From Callaeas wilsoni (lineage: Eukaryota; Chordata; Aves; Passeriformes; Callaeidae): a stretch of DNA of 64,000 bases. Below, one piece after another: positions 1 to 12,700 of the stretch. The notes below the pieces were generated by a model that saw only the letters and a program-made list of their open reading frames with translations, had not been told where the DNA came from and ran no database searches. The stretch's first letter is position 1, and each line of letters starts with the position of its first letter. The position numbers were made by a program, and so were the translations under genes. The stretch is taken from contig VWPU01004452.1 of assembly GCA_013398955.1 (NCBI GenBank), positions 248,001 to 312,000 on the forward strand, given 5' to 3'.

Positions 1-3000
1 AGACAGATGTATGCCTTTAATGTACACATTAGGAAAAGTAAATTATGTTTATTTCAGATTTTTTTATGTTCATTATGAAAGCTGGGACATTGTTCCACAT
101 TTAACATTTCTCTTTGAACATATCTGATGACAAATATATTCTACAAACTAGTAATTTACATTCTGGAAGCTTTTATGTTCAGATACATGTTCTTAGCACT
201 TATGGTCACAGAGATAACCTAAATGAAAGCTGAGGCAGGACTGTAATACAAAAAATGCCATGAGGAAGAATGGATTTGGTAACGACAAAATCTTTATAAA
301 CACAGATTCTTCCAGGTCTCTTGAGTTAATTGCATCTCATATTCATTTTCACAAGGCTTTTAAGGTATAGCATTATGAAGTGCTTTAAAAAAATAAGAAA
401 AAAAGAAACTGCATGTTTTATATCTTTGTAGCAATTATATGCTGCGAAATCATATAGGAGGATCTTGCAATGTGAGGCCCAGTAGGGACCACCAGGGCAG
501 ACTTCTGAATCTCTGCAGACTCCTGCTAATTGCGAATCAAATGTGCACTCATGCTAGGCAGACAGGCGAAACAGTAGCTGGAAGAAAGGCAGGATGGATC
601 TGCATTTCTCTTGAGAATTAGCTCTGAAACACGCCTAAGGCCAAGGCTGTAAGTAGCCAGAATTCCTAAAGAGTGCTAGGCAGCCAGTGTGCTCCTCCAA
701 GAACCCTGAGCAAGCTCCAAAAGTTTCCAGAACAGCAGAAGCCCTAGCAGTAATGACCCCCTCTTGCCAAGACTCACAGCTTTCCTTTACAAGCACCACA
801 GCTTATCTGTGTGTTTTATCCACCATGGGTATTGAAAATCATCCAGCCGAGCCAAGTAAATAGAGCATTTCTTTCAAAAATAAATAGCACAGGACTCCCG
901 CCTTCACTTTATGGCTTGTTTTTGTGATAGGTTTGCTAAAATCTGCCTTTTCATCCCAAGCTGGGGGAGGGATCCCACCCTGCCTCACTCAGGGAGTGTT
1001 TGCATGGGGAGGTGCAGCTGTGTCCGAGCGTGGCTGCTCCACGCACCCCCCACCTGCATCCAGGCTGGGATGCCCTGCTGGGAGAAGTCTGGCTTGCTGG
1101 TGCACCATATTGCATTGCTGCAGTCAAAAGGCTTCTGAATCGGATCCAGCATGTGGCCGTCAGCTCTGGTTGTCTGAGGGATTCATGCCTGCTGCTTTGA
1201 GTCAGGCCTACCCCACCATAGCATTAGATTTATCAGATACTTCTGATTCCTTATCCCTTCTCCTTCCAGGCTGGTCCCTGGTTGTTACTGGGGTTGTTTC
1301 ACTGTTAATGTCACACTCGCCCCTGACTAGGGTAAAAGGCAAGTCCTGTTTTCCAATATTGTACATTTTTCTGAGCTTCCTATTCCAACATTTCTCTATT
1401 TAACATATGACAGAAGAATATAATTTAAATAATAATTTAGAAAAAAAAATATTGGGGAAAAAAAGGTACCCCACCCCTTTAGCCTGTGGGAATGCAGCTG
1501 CACACTTTCTACCCTTACATTTTCCACCATTATCTCCAATGGTTCACCTCCACTTCTTCCTGCAGAGGTCATAATCCTGGCATGGATGCAAGCAGCTTCT
1601 TGCCTGAGCTCTGGCAACCTTTTCAGAGCATGGTGTGCAGTAAGAGAGATGGAAAGGCTCAAGCATCCTCTCTGCATTATATTAACTGATGAAGCAGTGG
1701 CAGGGCGATAATGGTGGGAAACCATGGTGGGGTGAAAGCCTGCAAGACCAAAGTAGGCTACAGGCTGAGCCCAGTCTCCCATCAAACCCACGTGTGGCTG
1801 ATGGGGATGTGGCATGTCACCAGAAGAGCACATTGCCAAGGAGCACAGTCACCAAGGGGTGACGGCACCTTATCAACCTGGAAGGGGAAACGCAAAGCGT
1901 AAGTAATGAACAACATTCCTTGAGCACTCAGGACACTGTCATTAGCATGCAGAACAGTTTTACAAAACTGAGTATGCTCTCCTGACCTCATATTCGGATG
2001 AGTAACTCAGCTGAACCCAACAGGACTGCTCATGTTGGGTGGATTTCTGTAATGAAGAATTGGCAGAATCGGGAAACAGCTCTTTCAGTCACACTGCAAT
2101 GCATAAATACCTAATTCTGGTGCTTGGGTAGAAGTAGCCATCTGAGGTCATTCCTACCAGCTATCCTCACAGTGAGGTGATTTCACAGGATGGTTATTTT
2201 TTCAGTGTAGGGAAAACATGTAGCATTCATTGGAAATGCACCACTCTGCTGTCAGTATAAATTGCAGACTTCTTGAGGCTTTTGAAATATGAGCTTCAGT
2301 GAATTGATCCAGGAGACCTGATGATTTTTCAGTCCCCAGATGTCCTTTGTACTACTCCATCAGGAAGTGTTGCTCTCTTCCCTCTCAGGACTAGTTTAGT
2401 GGCTTGAGTAGCAGTTCCTGAGCTGGTGCAGTTCACAGCCCTTCGTAATAAGGTACAAACAGACCATGGCCTTCTTACCTTAATTGTCAGATTGGAAACT
2501 GAAAAGCTGGGAGCTGAATCACACTCAGTTCAGCTGTTGCTGCCACGTTGCAAAAATATGATGGAGGTAACCAACTCCTTTAGGATGGTGGTCCACCAAC
2601 ACTTCTGAGTCAGACACTAATTGATACACATTAGTGTTCCATTTCACCAGGATTTTAGGACTGTTGCTAATCAGAGCTGCAGCCATAGAATCAACAGTTA
2701 CATCAAACCCAGCTTTTTTGGCAAAAAAGAAAGAATTCAGAGGAAAGTTGTGTTTATTGTTCCCTATCCCTCCCCTCTCCCTCCATCCCCCTCCTCCACA
2801 TGATATCTATTGTGAATTAAATTAGAATAAAAGCATGACTCTTCACAGCTTTACTTAAAGACCAAATGATTCTAGGAGTTTCATTTAAGTGTACAAACCT
2901 CCATGGCTTATAGGCTCAGGAGAGCTGCGATGTCTCCTCTTTGCTCTGTTTGCTCAATCACGGGATGAACAACAGCATATTTCACTGTGGCTCAAGATAT

Positions 3001-3690
3001 GAGCTAGGACTTTCCTTAATTCTCCTGAGAGTGATCTTTACAATTCCCAGTGTGATCCTGGATTTTCCCCAAAAAGCTAATTCAGGAGGGAAAAAAAAAG
3101 ATATTGTTCAGGTCATAAATTTGCAGTGTCTCCTCAATTCTTCCTGCCACTGGTTAAATAAAACAACTGTTCTTCACTTCCCCTCCTTTTCCATCATATC
3201 CAGAAGCCATGTCAGTTATTTAGATATGTTGTCAGGAAGACAATGTATAGTAGCACTTCAGCATCTTACCTCAAAATATATCATTCAAAAGTAATCATTG
3301 GAAAAACACTATTTAGCTAGTGGCAACTTGCAAATATTGTAAAGTTTAAATTAATAGCAACAACAATGGGAAATTAAATTGTTTATTATTCTTGAGAGAG
3401 AAATCTGTGCACCTTTTATGCCTTGAAACTACTTTCTAATCTTATTATTTAAAAAATAATGACCCAGTCCTATTATTTTTCTTTTTTTTTTTTTTTGCCA
3501 ACCTATCAAGCCTTAAATTGGTCGGTTTCAAAATGGTTTGAGCAAAAACTCATTAGAATTATATGCTCCATCTGTTTTTCTCATTGGAAGCTTTATAAAA
3601 TGCTCCTTCAAATAAATCAAAGATAACTGTGTGAAATACTGAAGTAATGTGCTTGTTTTGTTCTGTTTTGGTTTTTTTCACTCTTTGCAG
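1..3690. other. probable intron or upstream sequence, no gene supported
   Basis: AT-rich sequence with a more GC-rich patch at about 940-1880. Overlapping open frames there (for example 924-1403 plus and 1396-1839 minus) lack splice context, conserved-looking composition or repeat identity and are treated as chance. A poly-T run lies at about 3481-3496, shortly before the exon at 3691. If the plus-strand gene begins left of the window, this is intron. Confidence 0.4.
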
Positions 3691-3747
3691 TTAAAAAGTG
3701 CCAAGGAATTAGCAGAAATCAATGGGCATGATGAATCTCAAGCAAAT
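3691..3747 (+). CDS. coding exon A of the unnamed plus-strand gene
   Basis: A pyrimidine-rich tract ending in ctctttgcag (to 3690) precedes 19 codons reading LKSAKELAEINGHDESQAN. The donor is gtaggt at 3748. A second possible donor, gtacat, lies 4 nt further on at 3752. Only the 3748 donor keeps the frame that runs through to the C-terminal domain. This short exon is the least certain of the four by itself, but its phase-0 end fits the phase-0 start of the next one. Exons between it and 20118 cannot be ruled out. Confidence 0.65.
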
Positions 3748-6700
3748 GTAGGTACATCTGTCTATGTATAGATTTAGTACATGTATGTGTATGGTCTCAA
3801 ATTTACTATGTATGTCTTAAAGCTGATAGAATGGCTGAATGATTTGCACATCAGGTTTGAAGTGTCTGGGCTTTTTTCTTGAAGCCACAGGTTCAAATCC
3901 CAGCAAACTTCATTTGAGGCAGATAAATTGGGTTCCATGCAATTTACTTTGTAGGATTTATTTGGATGAGACTTTAACAACCAATGTCCTACTTGCTATG
4001 TGTGGGTGTTAAAGATACCATGGAAACGACTGCAAAAGAAATGCTTTTCCTTAGTGTCCTGTCCAGGATTATTCAAGCTACAAAGTTATACCATTTGTCT
4101 CTTCTCTGTGGCCGCCACCTTGCAGTTGGGCAAGCCTGGCCATATTTCATTTCTGAGTGAAGTGGTTCGTATATATGTATAATTTTGAAACAGTTAATTT
4201 TCACAAGAGACTAAATTGATTCACTGAATCATCATTTCCTCCAAAAACATTAAAGGACTCTTAAGGTCATGTTTTTTAAAACCTGCTGCCAAAAAAAAAA
4301 ATTGCTTCTGTTATTCCCTTAATGATTGCTGTCAAAACAGCAATTTCCGTAAGGGGGGAAGAGGAAAAAAAAAGGAAAGTTTCCTGCTAGGTTTGTCGTC
4401 CAAACCATGCAGTCTTGTGCTTTGTCATAAACATATGAATATTAAAACCGATTATATATGATATCTTCCTTCTAGCCAAGTGAACAGCAACAGTTTAAAC
4501 ACTAATGTACTTTAACATCTATTTTAGTCCATGTGTTTTCTAATGACTCAGTCAGGAAAACAGTTTTATTTTAAGCCTGAATGGAAGGCTCAGATTTTGA
4601 GAACTGCTCTTTTGATACGGAAAGGTTGTCCTGTTTTTTTTAATCCTTTCCTAAATCTCATTCATTGTGATCCGTTTCCGCAGTGAAGTCGATAGAGCCT
4701 CATAGCTCTCAGCGTTTGGACAGGAGACATTCAATATTGTCTGATAGCTCCAACAAATCTGCGGCTGCAGTCTGTCTGCACAGCATCCCATTGCCCCTTT
4801 GAAAGATTCTGTTTGCAAACCAGAAATACATTAATCCAATGATGATCTTGAAATATTCACATATGCTAGCTAAAAAATGGTCATTGTACAATAGCTGGTT
4901 GCAGGTTTCCCAAAGGAAATCGTAAAGGAATCTCTACATGTAAGTCTTAGAAACTCTCTAAAAGAACTTGCTTCCTCACCAAAAATGTGGATGAAACAAT
5001 GTTTTGCAGTATTGAAACGTTTTAAAGGGAAATTACATGAAAGCTTCAATTTGTATCATTTCAGCTCATATGTAACTGGATAAACAGAAGTGCTTGAAAG
5101 TTTTATATTTATATAATATAAAGGTTGAAATAGCATTAAAAGGAAACATTTCAATTGTGTAAAGAGAGTGTTTCAGTACATCATTCCCAGATTCAGAATC
5201 TTGGTTAACAGTTAATTTTTCAAAATGTGATGTTCTGATCCAGTTTGTAATTGTACAAGTTCCTCAAATGCCTGAATTTTCCATAGTATAGAAACTCTAT
5301 TTTCTGCCCCTCTTTTCCATGAGCTCTTCCCAAGCTGATCTCTTAGCAATATATGACACTGAAGAAAAGAAGTCAATACTTAGATTAATGGCAAAGAGAG
5401 AAACCAGATAGTTACAATTATTGAGTCACAGTTGCAGCCATGTATTCAACGATAATACCACCATGAAATCAGAGAAAGCACAGCAGTACAAATGGAAATA
5501 GAGAAATAAAGGGAAAGAACTGATGTTAAAACATTTGCTACGATAATGAACTTTGTAAAATGGAAGCTGAAGTGTCTTTTAAACAATTGTCACATTTATA
5601 TAAAATATGTAGCACTAAGGTGTTGTGCCTTGCAGGTTGTCTCCACATATATTCTCAGCAGACTCCATGGGTTTTGCCCCTGGCCACTGTGCAAATCAGG
5701 GATGATCAAAGAGAAGAATGCTTGGTGGCTCCTACGTGGTTCTTAGTGAACTGTGATGCATATAATTGGATTAGGACATATTTGTTACAGATGACAGGTT
5801 GAATTCAGCAAATGAAATACCTCTACATGCCGAGCAATAGTAGGAGGTGTTGGTAAGGAAAAATGGCATTGTATGCCTGTACACTGAACACACAATCTTA
5901 TCTTCATACTGTGGCATATTTAGATTACTTACTCTGCAGAAAATCGGGCTCCTAGAAGGACAGGGGAAACTTTAGGCACAGTGCATACACATCAAGAAAG
6001 CCCATACTGTAATCTTAAAAAGATTACTTTCTTCACTCAGGATTATTCCTGATGTCACTAGTCTGCATCATCTTTTACATTAGAAAATGGTGTTATTTAA
6101 AATAAAACATGGGCATTTTTCTTAGAGAAAGCAGATACAGATGAAAATGTATACTTAGACCTATCCTAGTGTGTCTTCTACATACCCCTTACTGTGAGAC
6201 CATCCTGAAAGGGAGACAAGGATCCGGACACCTTTGGAAAAAGAAAAAAATCCCTTCTGAAGTAATTTATAGGTGCTCAACCTACAAACTGATCTTCATT
6301 TTTTTCTCTTGTTTTTACAGGAGAATTAGCTAAGTTGACTAAGAGGCTGGAGCAATTGCAATGTCACATTCCCTGCATGGCAGTTCACACACAAATCTGC
6401 AGGGGTGGGGGAGACCAAAATTTTAGTGCATTGCCAGTATACCTGTTATTTTCAGAAAGCAAAACCATCTTACAAGGCTCTGTACAGAGTCATAAGGGTG
6501 TTTCATGAGTGATTTTCCAGGTACATGCAGTAATATTTGTTATGGCTGTTGACATTTCCTAGCCATACTCTGTGTCAGGAAAGGCCAAATGTCGGTTTCA
6601 GGCGGTACACAGAGCCCAAGATCCTGGCCTGGTGTTAACAGAGACTTCAACAGCCAACACTGCCAAGGTGCTGTCACTCAGTGCTCGTTTCCATCAGTCC

Positions 6701-9700
6701 TGTTCTTAGGAAGAGATCAGTCCTTGCTTCTAATCTGACCCCCCTTTCATTTCCTCTTCATTGCTGCATATAATGATATTTCATTCACATCTCTGTCTTA
6801 ACTGAAGTGAAAATAATGACCAATGGACAATCATAATTTCAGATATAATTCTCTTCAAGGATGTTCCCAGACTCTTGGGACCTGAATACTCCTAACATGA
6901 AAAAAATAATCTTCCCTGGGAGCTGTGCTCAAGTAGAGACCATTTTGCAAACTGAAAATGCTAATCGCATGTTTGGTGACTAACTCTACAAAGACAATTT
7001 ATTCTTGTACTGTTTCTGTAAGTTCAGTGGCTTTCTGTGAAGCCTCTAGTACATAAATTAATTCTGTGTTTTGATCAAAGATCTCCTTTTGCTCACTGCT
7101 GAATTCAGTATAGATATGGCACTGCATGCAAATACAGTGAATACATCCCTGGCTTGGGGGTCAGAAGGTTAACATCCATTATATCCCTCTACTGTAAATG
7201 GAGAAAGGAAAAAATTTTTTTATACAAGTCTCATTTTAGAATTACTCAGTGGTCTCCCAGGAGTTTGTTGCTCTCCCTTGTCAGCTATCTGCCTTCCTTA
7301 GATGGCTGCTGTGAATAACTCCTATCCTTTGTAAAAGTGCTGTAAAATTGTAATTAAGAGTATCAGTTTGCCACATTCAGACTAAAGCAAGAGGGTCATG
7401 GTCACAGAAGCATTCTGAATGCTCACATTGCAATTGCATAACGAAGTCCTGACACTGTTGAAGTCACTAAAGAAATTCCCATCAGCTTAAAAAGTCATGA
7501 TTTTGCCAAAAGACTTTTAGGGTTGCCTCATTATCACCAAGACATAATAAAATGAATATGTTTCAGAGAGTGAAACTGATTTCACCGCAAGGGGTTTTTT
7601 GACCAGCTTTTTGTTCTGTTTGAGTTTTATTATTTGAACAAAGTACTGACTTTGACCACATTTGTCTGTCTGCCTTCAGGTAGCATCTCCCTCAGCTTGG
7701 ACACAATGTTCTGTGGGTTTTTCTCCAGACATTAAATCAATAATATTAAGTAGGGATGCATTTTTCCATTTGAATGCTTGAAGCTGTTGTCAGAGCATTT
7801 CTCAAGTTCAACCAAGCATCTTATATTTAATGTTGATTCTTCCTTTAATTTTTGTCTTTTGTATTTGCTTTTGAAGCAGTTTCCAGGTGATCCCTGACTC
7901 TGAGGAGGGGGGATATTACACTGCATTGCTCACTTTATACTACACTGTAAGTGATGATGATCTTAACTACACCTTAGATTTCTCTTTTCATAGAGTAGGT
8001 TAATCACTGACAATCTTCGTCAAAGAAAAGACGATTCCTAAGTGAGGCTTACTTTTGCAACAAGTCAGGCAAAGATTTAGAAAATTAACCCCCTTCAATT
8101 TTTGAAAAAGTCTCTTATTCCATCAGACTCATCAGAGTACAGTTCCTGTACTTCACTATGCAAAGCTTTAATTTAGGCATCCAAAGATTCCTGCAGTGAA
8201 TGTTCCAAATTAGTGTATGTGTTAGTACACGCATGCCATTTGATATGGCAGCTCCACATAGTGTGGCAGCATCACATTGAGCCAGGTGAGACGGAAAGGG
8301 CCCTGAAAACAGGGAGAGGAGTAGGAGCTAGAAGAGTGCAAAATCATCCCAGTAGTTTGGGAGTGTGGGACAGAAGTTTGTCATCTTTAGAGATGAAGAT
8401 CCCAAGTGATTGCTGATTCTTCTGCTTCACTTCCCTGTGCAGGCAACAGCCACTTCCTGGTTATCCCACTCTTCAAAAGGCTTGCTCTTCCCAGAACAGC
8501 ACAGGCTTGCAATAAAAAATGTGCTCAACATGGCTTGTATAAGAGTAATTTGAATCTAAAGCTACAGGCCAGAAAATCCCAGTGCAGGCCTTACACATGT
8601 CAGGAATTGTGTGTTTCTTTCCTATCTGAGCTTCCCAGGTTTGTAAGCTGTGAACCTTTGGCCCAGCAGACTGATGCTGGTCACTGAGTACCTTCCTTGG
8701 CTCCCTGCAATGAGGTCCTCTGGCCTTGCATCAGGCATTTCTAGAGCACATGGGTGTGATTGGGCACTGCAGAAACCGAGGTGATGACACCTGGGTGCAT
8801 TAGAGGATAAGGAAAGGGTCTTGGTGGCCTCTCCATGCCCATGAGCTCAGGGCTGACATTCCCTGCAGGGAATGCCAGAAGTTGGGGTTTGTCTCTCTGC
8901 CACACCTGAGAAGAAAAGCGCACGGACTGTGGGCACCCTCCAGCCCCTTTTATTGTATCTGCTCCCTTCTACTCTCTAGAAGTAACTGCTCTAAGTGTAT
9001 GAGGAGAGCAGGCAGGAATAATGGAGAGTGCAGGGATGAGGATAGCTCCTTGAGAAAGAGAAGTGGAGTTTGGTTTCTCATCATGGGTGTGTTGTGTCAT
9101 TAGGAGAAGGTGCAAGGACCCTTACCCAGACTGTATTGGAGCCATCAGGGGGCTTTAGAGAGACACATTTACTGTCTGTATTCAGGTTCTTTTGTCCTGG
9201 TGGGGCCAGTACCAGGTGGTGAGGAGTGGCTGTGCCTCTTTCTACTCCCTACCTTTTCCATTCCAGATATTTATTTGAAGCCGTTCCATCACTCATTTCT
9301 TCTCATTTCCTTCAATTTAAGGCACATGGAGCATGATAGATTCAAGCAGCTCTGACCGTTCGCAGATCAGCAGCTTTCCTACTTACTGCGACAGGCATGA
9401 GGAATGACCACCTCCTGAATTCAATACCACGAGACCTGAAAAGTAGCAGGAGTTTAACAGGGTGTTTAGGATGTTATCAAAGAGCCCACTCAGCCTTCAG
9501 AAGTTTTTACACACTGGTAGATCAAATCTCCCCGAGTTCCCCCCTTTGCCACCCCAGCCCTGGTTTGCCATTTCAGAAGACAGCGAGAGTTTCATTAGCA
9601 TGGCACAGATGTCTCTGCAGGCTAAATCAGTCTCTGAGATTCCACCCATGATTGAACCCTACAGGGAGCAAACAGGGAGCAGACCAAGGTATATTCTGAC

Positions 9701-12700
9701 ACGGAATGTGCTGCCTGAAGTGGATCTGGGCTGTAGCAATAACCCCTTTGTTAATGTGCAGCAAGAAATCACACCACTTCCCTTGTCCCTAATTAAGAGT
9801 GTCAGAGTGACTTGGCTTTTGATTGCAGTGAATTCTGATCATCCGAGGGAGGAGAAAGAGAACTCTGAGACACAATGATAAAACCCATTCAGCCACCCAC
9901 TCAGCAAATCACAGAAGTTTTTTTTACTTTAAATTTCATATGAGCTCCACAGGGAGACAGATCTTCAATGCCCAGAGCTACCTCACATTTTAATAATATC
10001 TGATCATTATGTGGAGCCTTTCATCCCAAAGCATTTTCTCCGAGTATTTATACTGCACACGTATACAGGAGTCATCCTGTCATTTCTAGTGAGGAATAAC
10101 ATTCAGCCTTATACATATGCAGCTGTGTGCTTAACCCACACAGTGTGCCAGGAAGATTGGCTTGTCAGAGCACTCAGGCTCCCCCGCAACCACCTGAAGG
10201 ATGATGGGCCACCTCTGCTTCAGCCACAAGCCTGCTACTGCAGTCCTGGGGGCTGTACACCACACTCGCGCTCCTTCCAACCGGCTTTCAAGGAACAGAC
10301 AGGAAAAAAGTGACGGAAGTGAGAAAGGAACTTCAATATTCCCAAGAGCCACTCTTCATAGAATGGTTTTCATTTGAAAGGGCTTTCAAGATCATCTAGT
10401 TCCAATCCCCTGCCATGGGCAGAGACACCTTTCACTAGACTGGATTGCTCAAAGCCTCATCCAGCCTAGCCTGGGGCACTTCCAGGAATGGGGTATCCAC
10501 AACATCTCTGGGCAATCTATGCCAGTGTCTCACCATCCTCACAGTAAAGAATTTCTTCCTTGAATCTGATCTAAATCTGCCCTTTCAGTGTAAAGCCATT
10601 CCTCCTTGTCCTAATCCAACATGGCCTTGTAAAAAGTCCCTCTCCAGCTCTCTTGTAGCCCTTTTTAGGTATGTGAAGATACTCTAAGCTCTCTCCTTAG
10701 AACTTTCTCTTCTCCAGGTTGAACAATCCCAGCTGTCCTGTCCTCACAGGAGAGTTGCTCCAGCCCTCTGATCGTCTTCATGACCCTCCTCTGACATTGC
10801 TCCAACGTGCCCATGTCCTTCCTGTGCTGGGAACCCAGAGCTGGCTCCACCACTACAGGTGGGGTCTCACCAGAGCAGAGCAGAGCAGAGCAGAATCCCC
10901 TCCCTCGCCCTGCTGGCCACGCTGCTTTTGTTGCAGCCCAGCATACAACTGGCTTTCTGGGCTGCAAGCTCACATTGCTGGGTCATGTTAAAAGTCTCAT
11001 CAATATTCCCAAGTCACTCTAAGGAACCACAGAAAGAGTTTGTCATCCTGATCAAGATCCACTCCAAACAAATAAGAACTCCAAAGTGTTTAAGTTCTTT
11101 TTGCATATTCAGATGTGGAGATCCCTGAAGTTAATATCTTTCAAATACGAAACCATGAAGAAAGCCATTCACTCTCGTAAAATATTTAAGGTTGGTTTTC
11201 CCTGCCTGTTACTTCTTTTTACTTCAACAAAGACATTTTCAAAACTTGTAGAAGTCCCAGAAGGGAAAAAAATGCCTTTTTTTTCTCTCTCTGTAATTTT
11301 TCTTTTAGAAGTGCATCATTCTAGAGGAGATTGCAAGAGTGATATTTGTGCTAAAGACCATTTCAAAGGGTTTTCACAAATTCTCAGTCTCAAGTAAACA
11401 TGAAGTATCTTCTCCTACAATGAGTTCAGCAGAGCTGGTGGGAAAGTGATGCTTTTATTCAGCCAGCCATTGGTTTGCTGCAATTCCCTAAAACAAAGTG
11501 TGCAAAATGACAATTACCTTTCATCTTGCAAAGCAACCACCTTCACATCAAATAAAACATCTGCGTTAAGTCATCAGGAACCTACACATAAATCCAGCTT
11601 TAGAAAGTGAAGCAACCTGATCATACTTTTGAAAATGAACATGAAGTAACTTTACTATGAGTCATCTATTTTTTGCATATGTACATTCCCATAAAATAAA
11701 TGTGCTCAAATACAATGAAAAAAATATAAAGAGATAGTTTCAATAAGAAAGGCATTTTCAGATTATTGCTAGTTGCCTAAACCCAGCAGGTGAAAGTTAT
11801 AATAGTAAAAGCTTTGTAATGAAAAAGTTAAAAGCATCTCTCTGGCAAATGGATCAGAAAAATAGGATGTCAAGAGCACCACAATACAATTAATCTTCAC
11901 TCCTGAAAATGCTTCTGTTATGTAGGATAAATCAGATAAACAAACCTTAGATCCATCCATTTGAAGTTTTTCATTCGCAAGGTCTTACATTCACAGTTCT
12001 AATTTGTCTACATTGCTGATCGTATAATTTTAATGGCAGATAATTTTTCAAGTTGTCAACTGTTTATTTGTTAATACCAGTGCACTCTTAAATTTACAAT
12101 AATGGTAAATACTATATTAGCGTATTTTAAAAGTAAATTTCTATATGAGTGTCCTTTAAAAGTAATTACAATGTGCTGTTGCTGACAAAACCGACACTGG
12201 CTTCTTGGATAGCACAAAATAAGTTACCAGGTTTAGGCTTGATTTGAATGAAAAGATGACACCTGGTGTTTATCATTTCTAATGATAGACCAGTCATATT
12301 CACCAGCAGTGCAGCATATGGCAAATATGTCCTTCTGCATCACCAGGTAGATCGTAGAAGGAGAGGGATCTTGTAAGACCCTGAAAAAAAACACTGAAAA
12401 GTAAAGGCTTTTTAAAATTAGTTTCTGACCTGGTGCTAACTCTAACAGTGGCACTAGCTACTTGTGAGAGCTCTGGTTTTGGGCAGATGGTTGGATGCCT
12501 CATTCCTTGCCTTATTCTTTTCATATGTGATGCACCACTGCAAATTTTTACTGTAAACTGAGTTATCCCAGTACAAATAGAAAAGGCCAAGAAACCTCTC
12601 TGCATATAGACAGTGTGTCACAAGACCATTTAACTTAGTGCTAGCCACTTTTCTAAAATCAATTCTTAGGCTGTGAGGAGCCAGGACCATGTAAAAGATA

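Noticed and set aside
924..1839. Overlapping open frames of 147-159 codons on both strands
   Set aside because: They arise in a locally GC-richer patch, overlap in opposite directions, and have no splice sites in phase or recognisable protein motifs.
3831..3905. tRNA gene
   Set aside because: A-box-like and B-box-like motifs are present, but the arms do not pair as a functional tRNA and the sequence continues into a SINE-like body. Annotated as a SINE remnant instead.
9462..9878. 138-codon plus-strand frame with proline- and serine-rich segments
   Set aside because: It overlaps another long frame (9397-9651). I found no splice sites in a phase compatible with the exons of the host gene, no motif, and it lies deep in a 16-kb intron.
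10665..11128. Open frames of 71-102 codons on both strands
   Set aside because: All lie largely within the CR1 fragment. The frames are shifted and broken relative to the CR1 reverse-transcriptase ORF.
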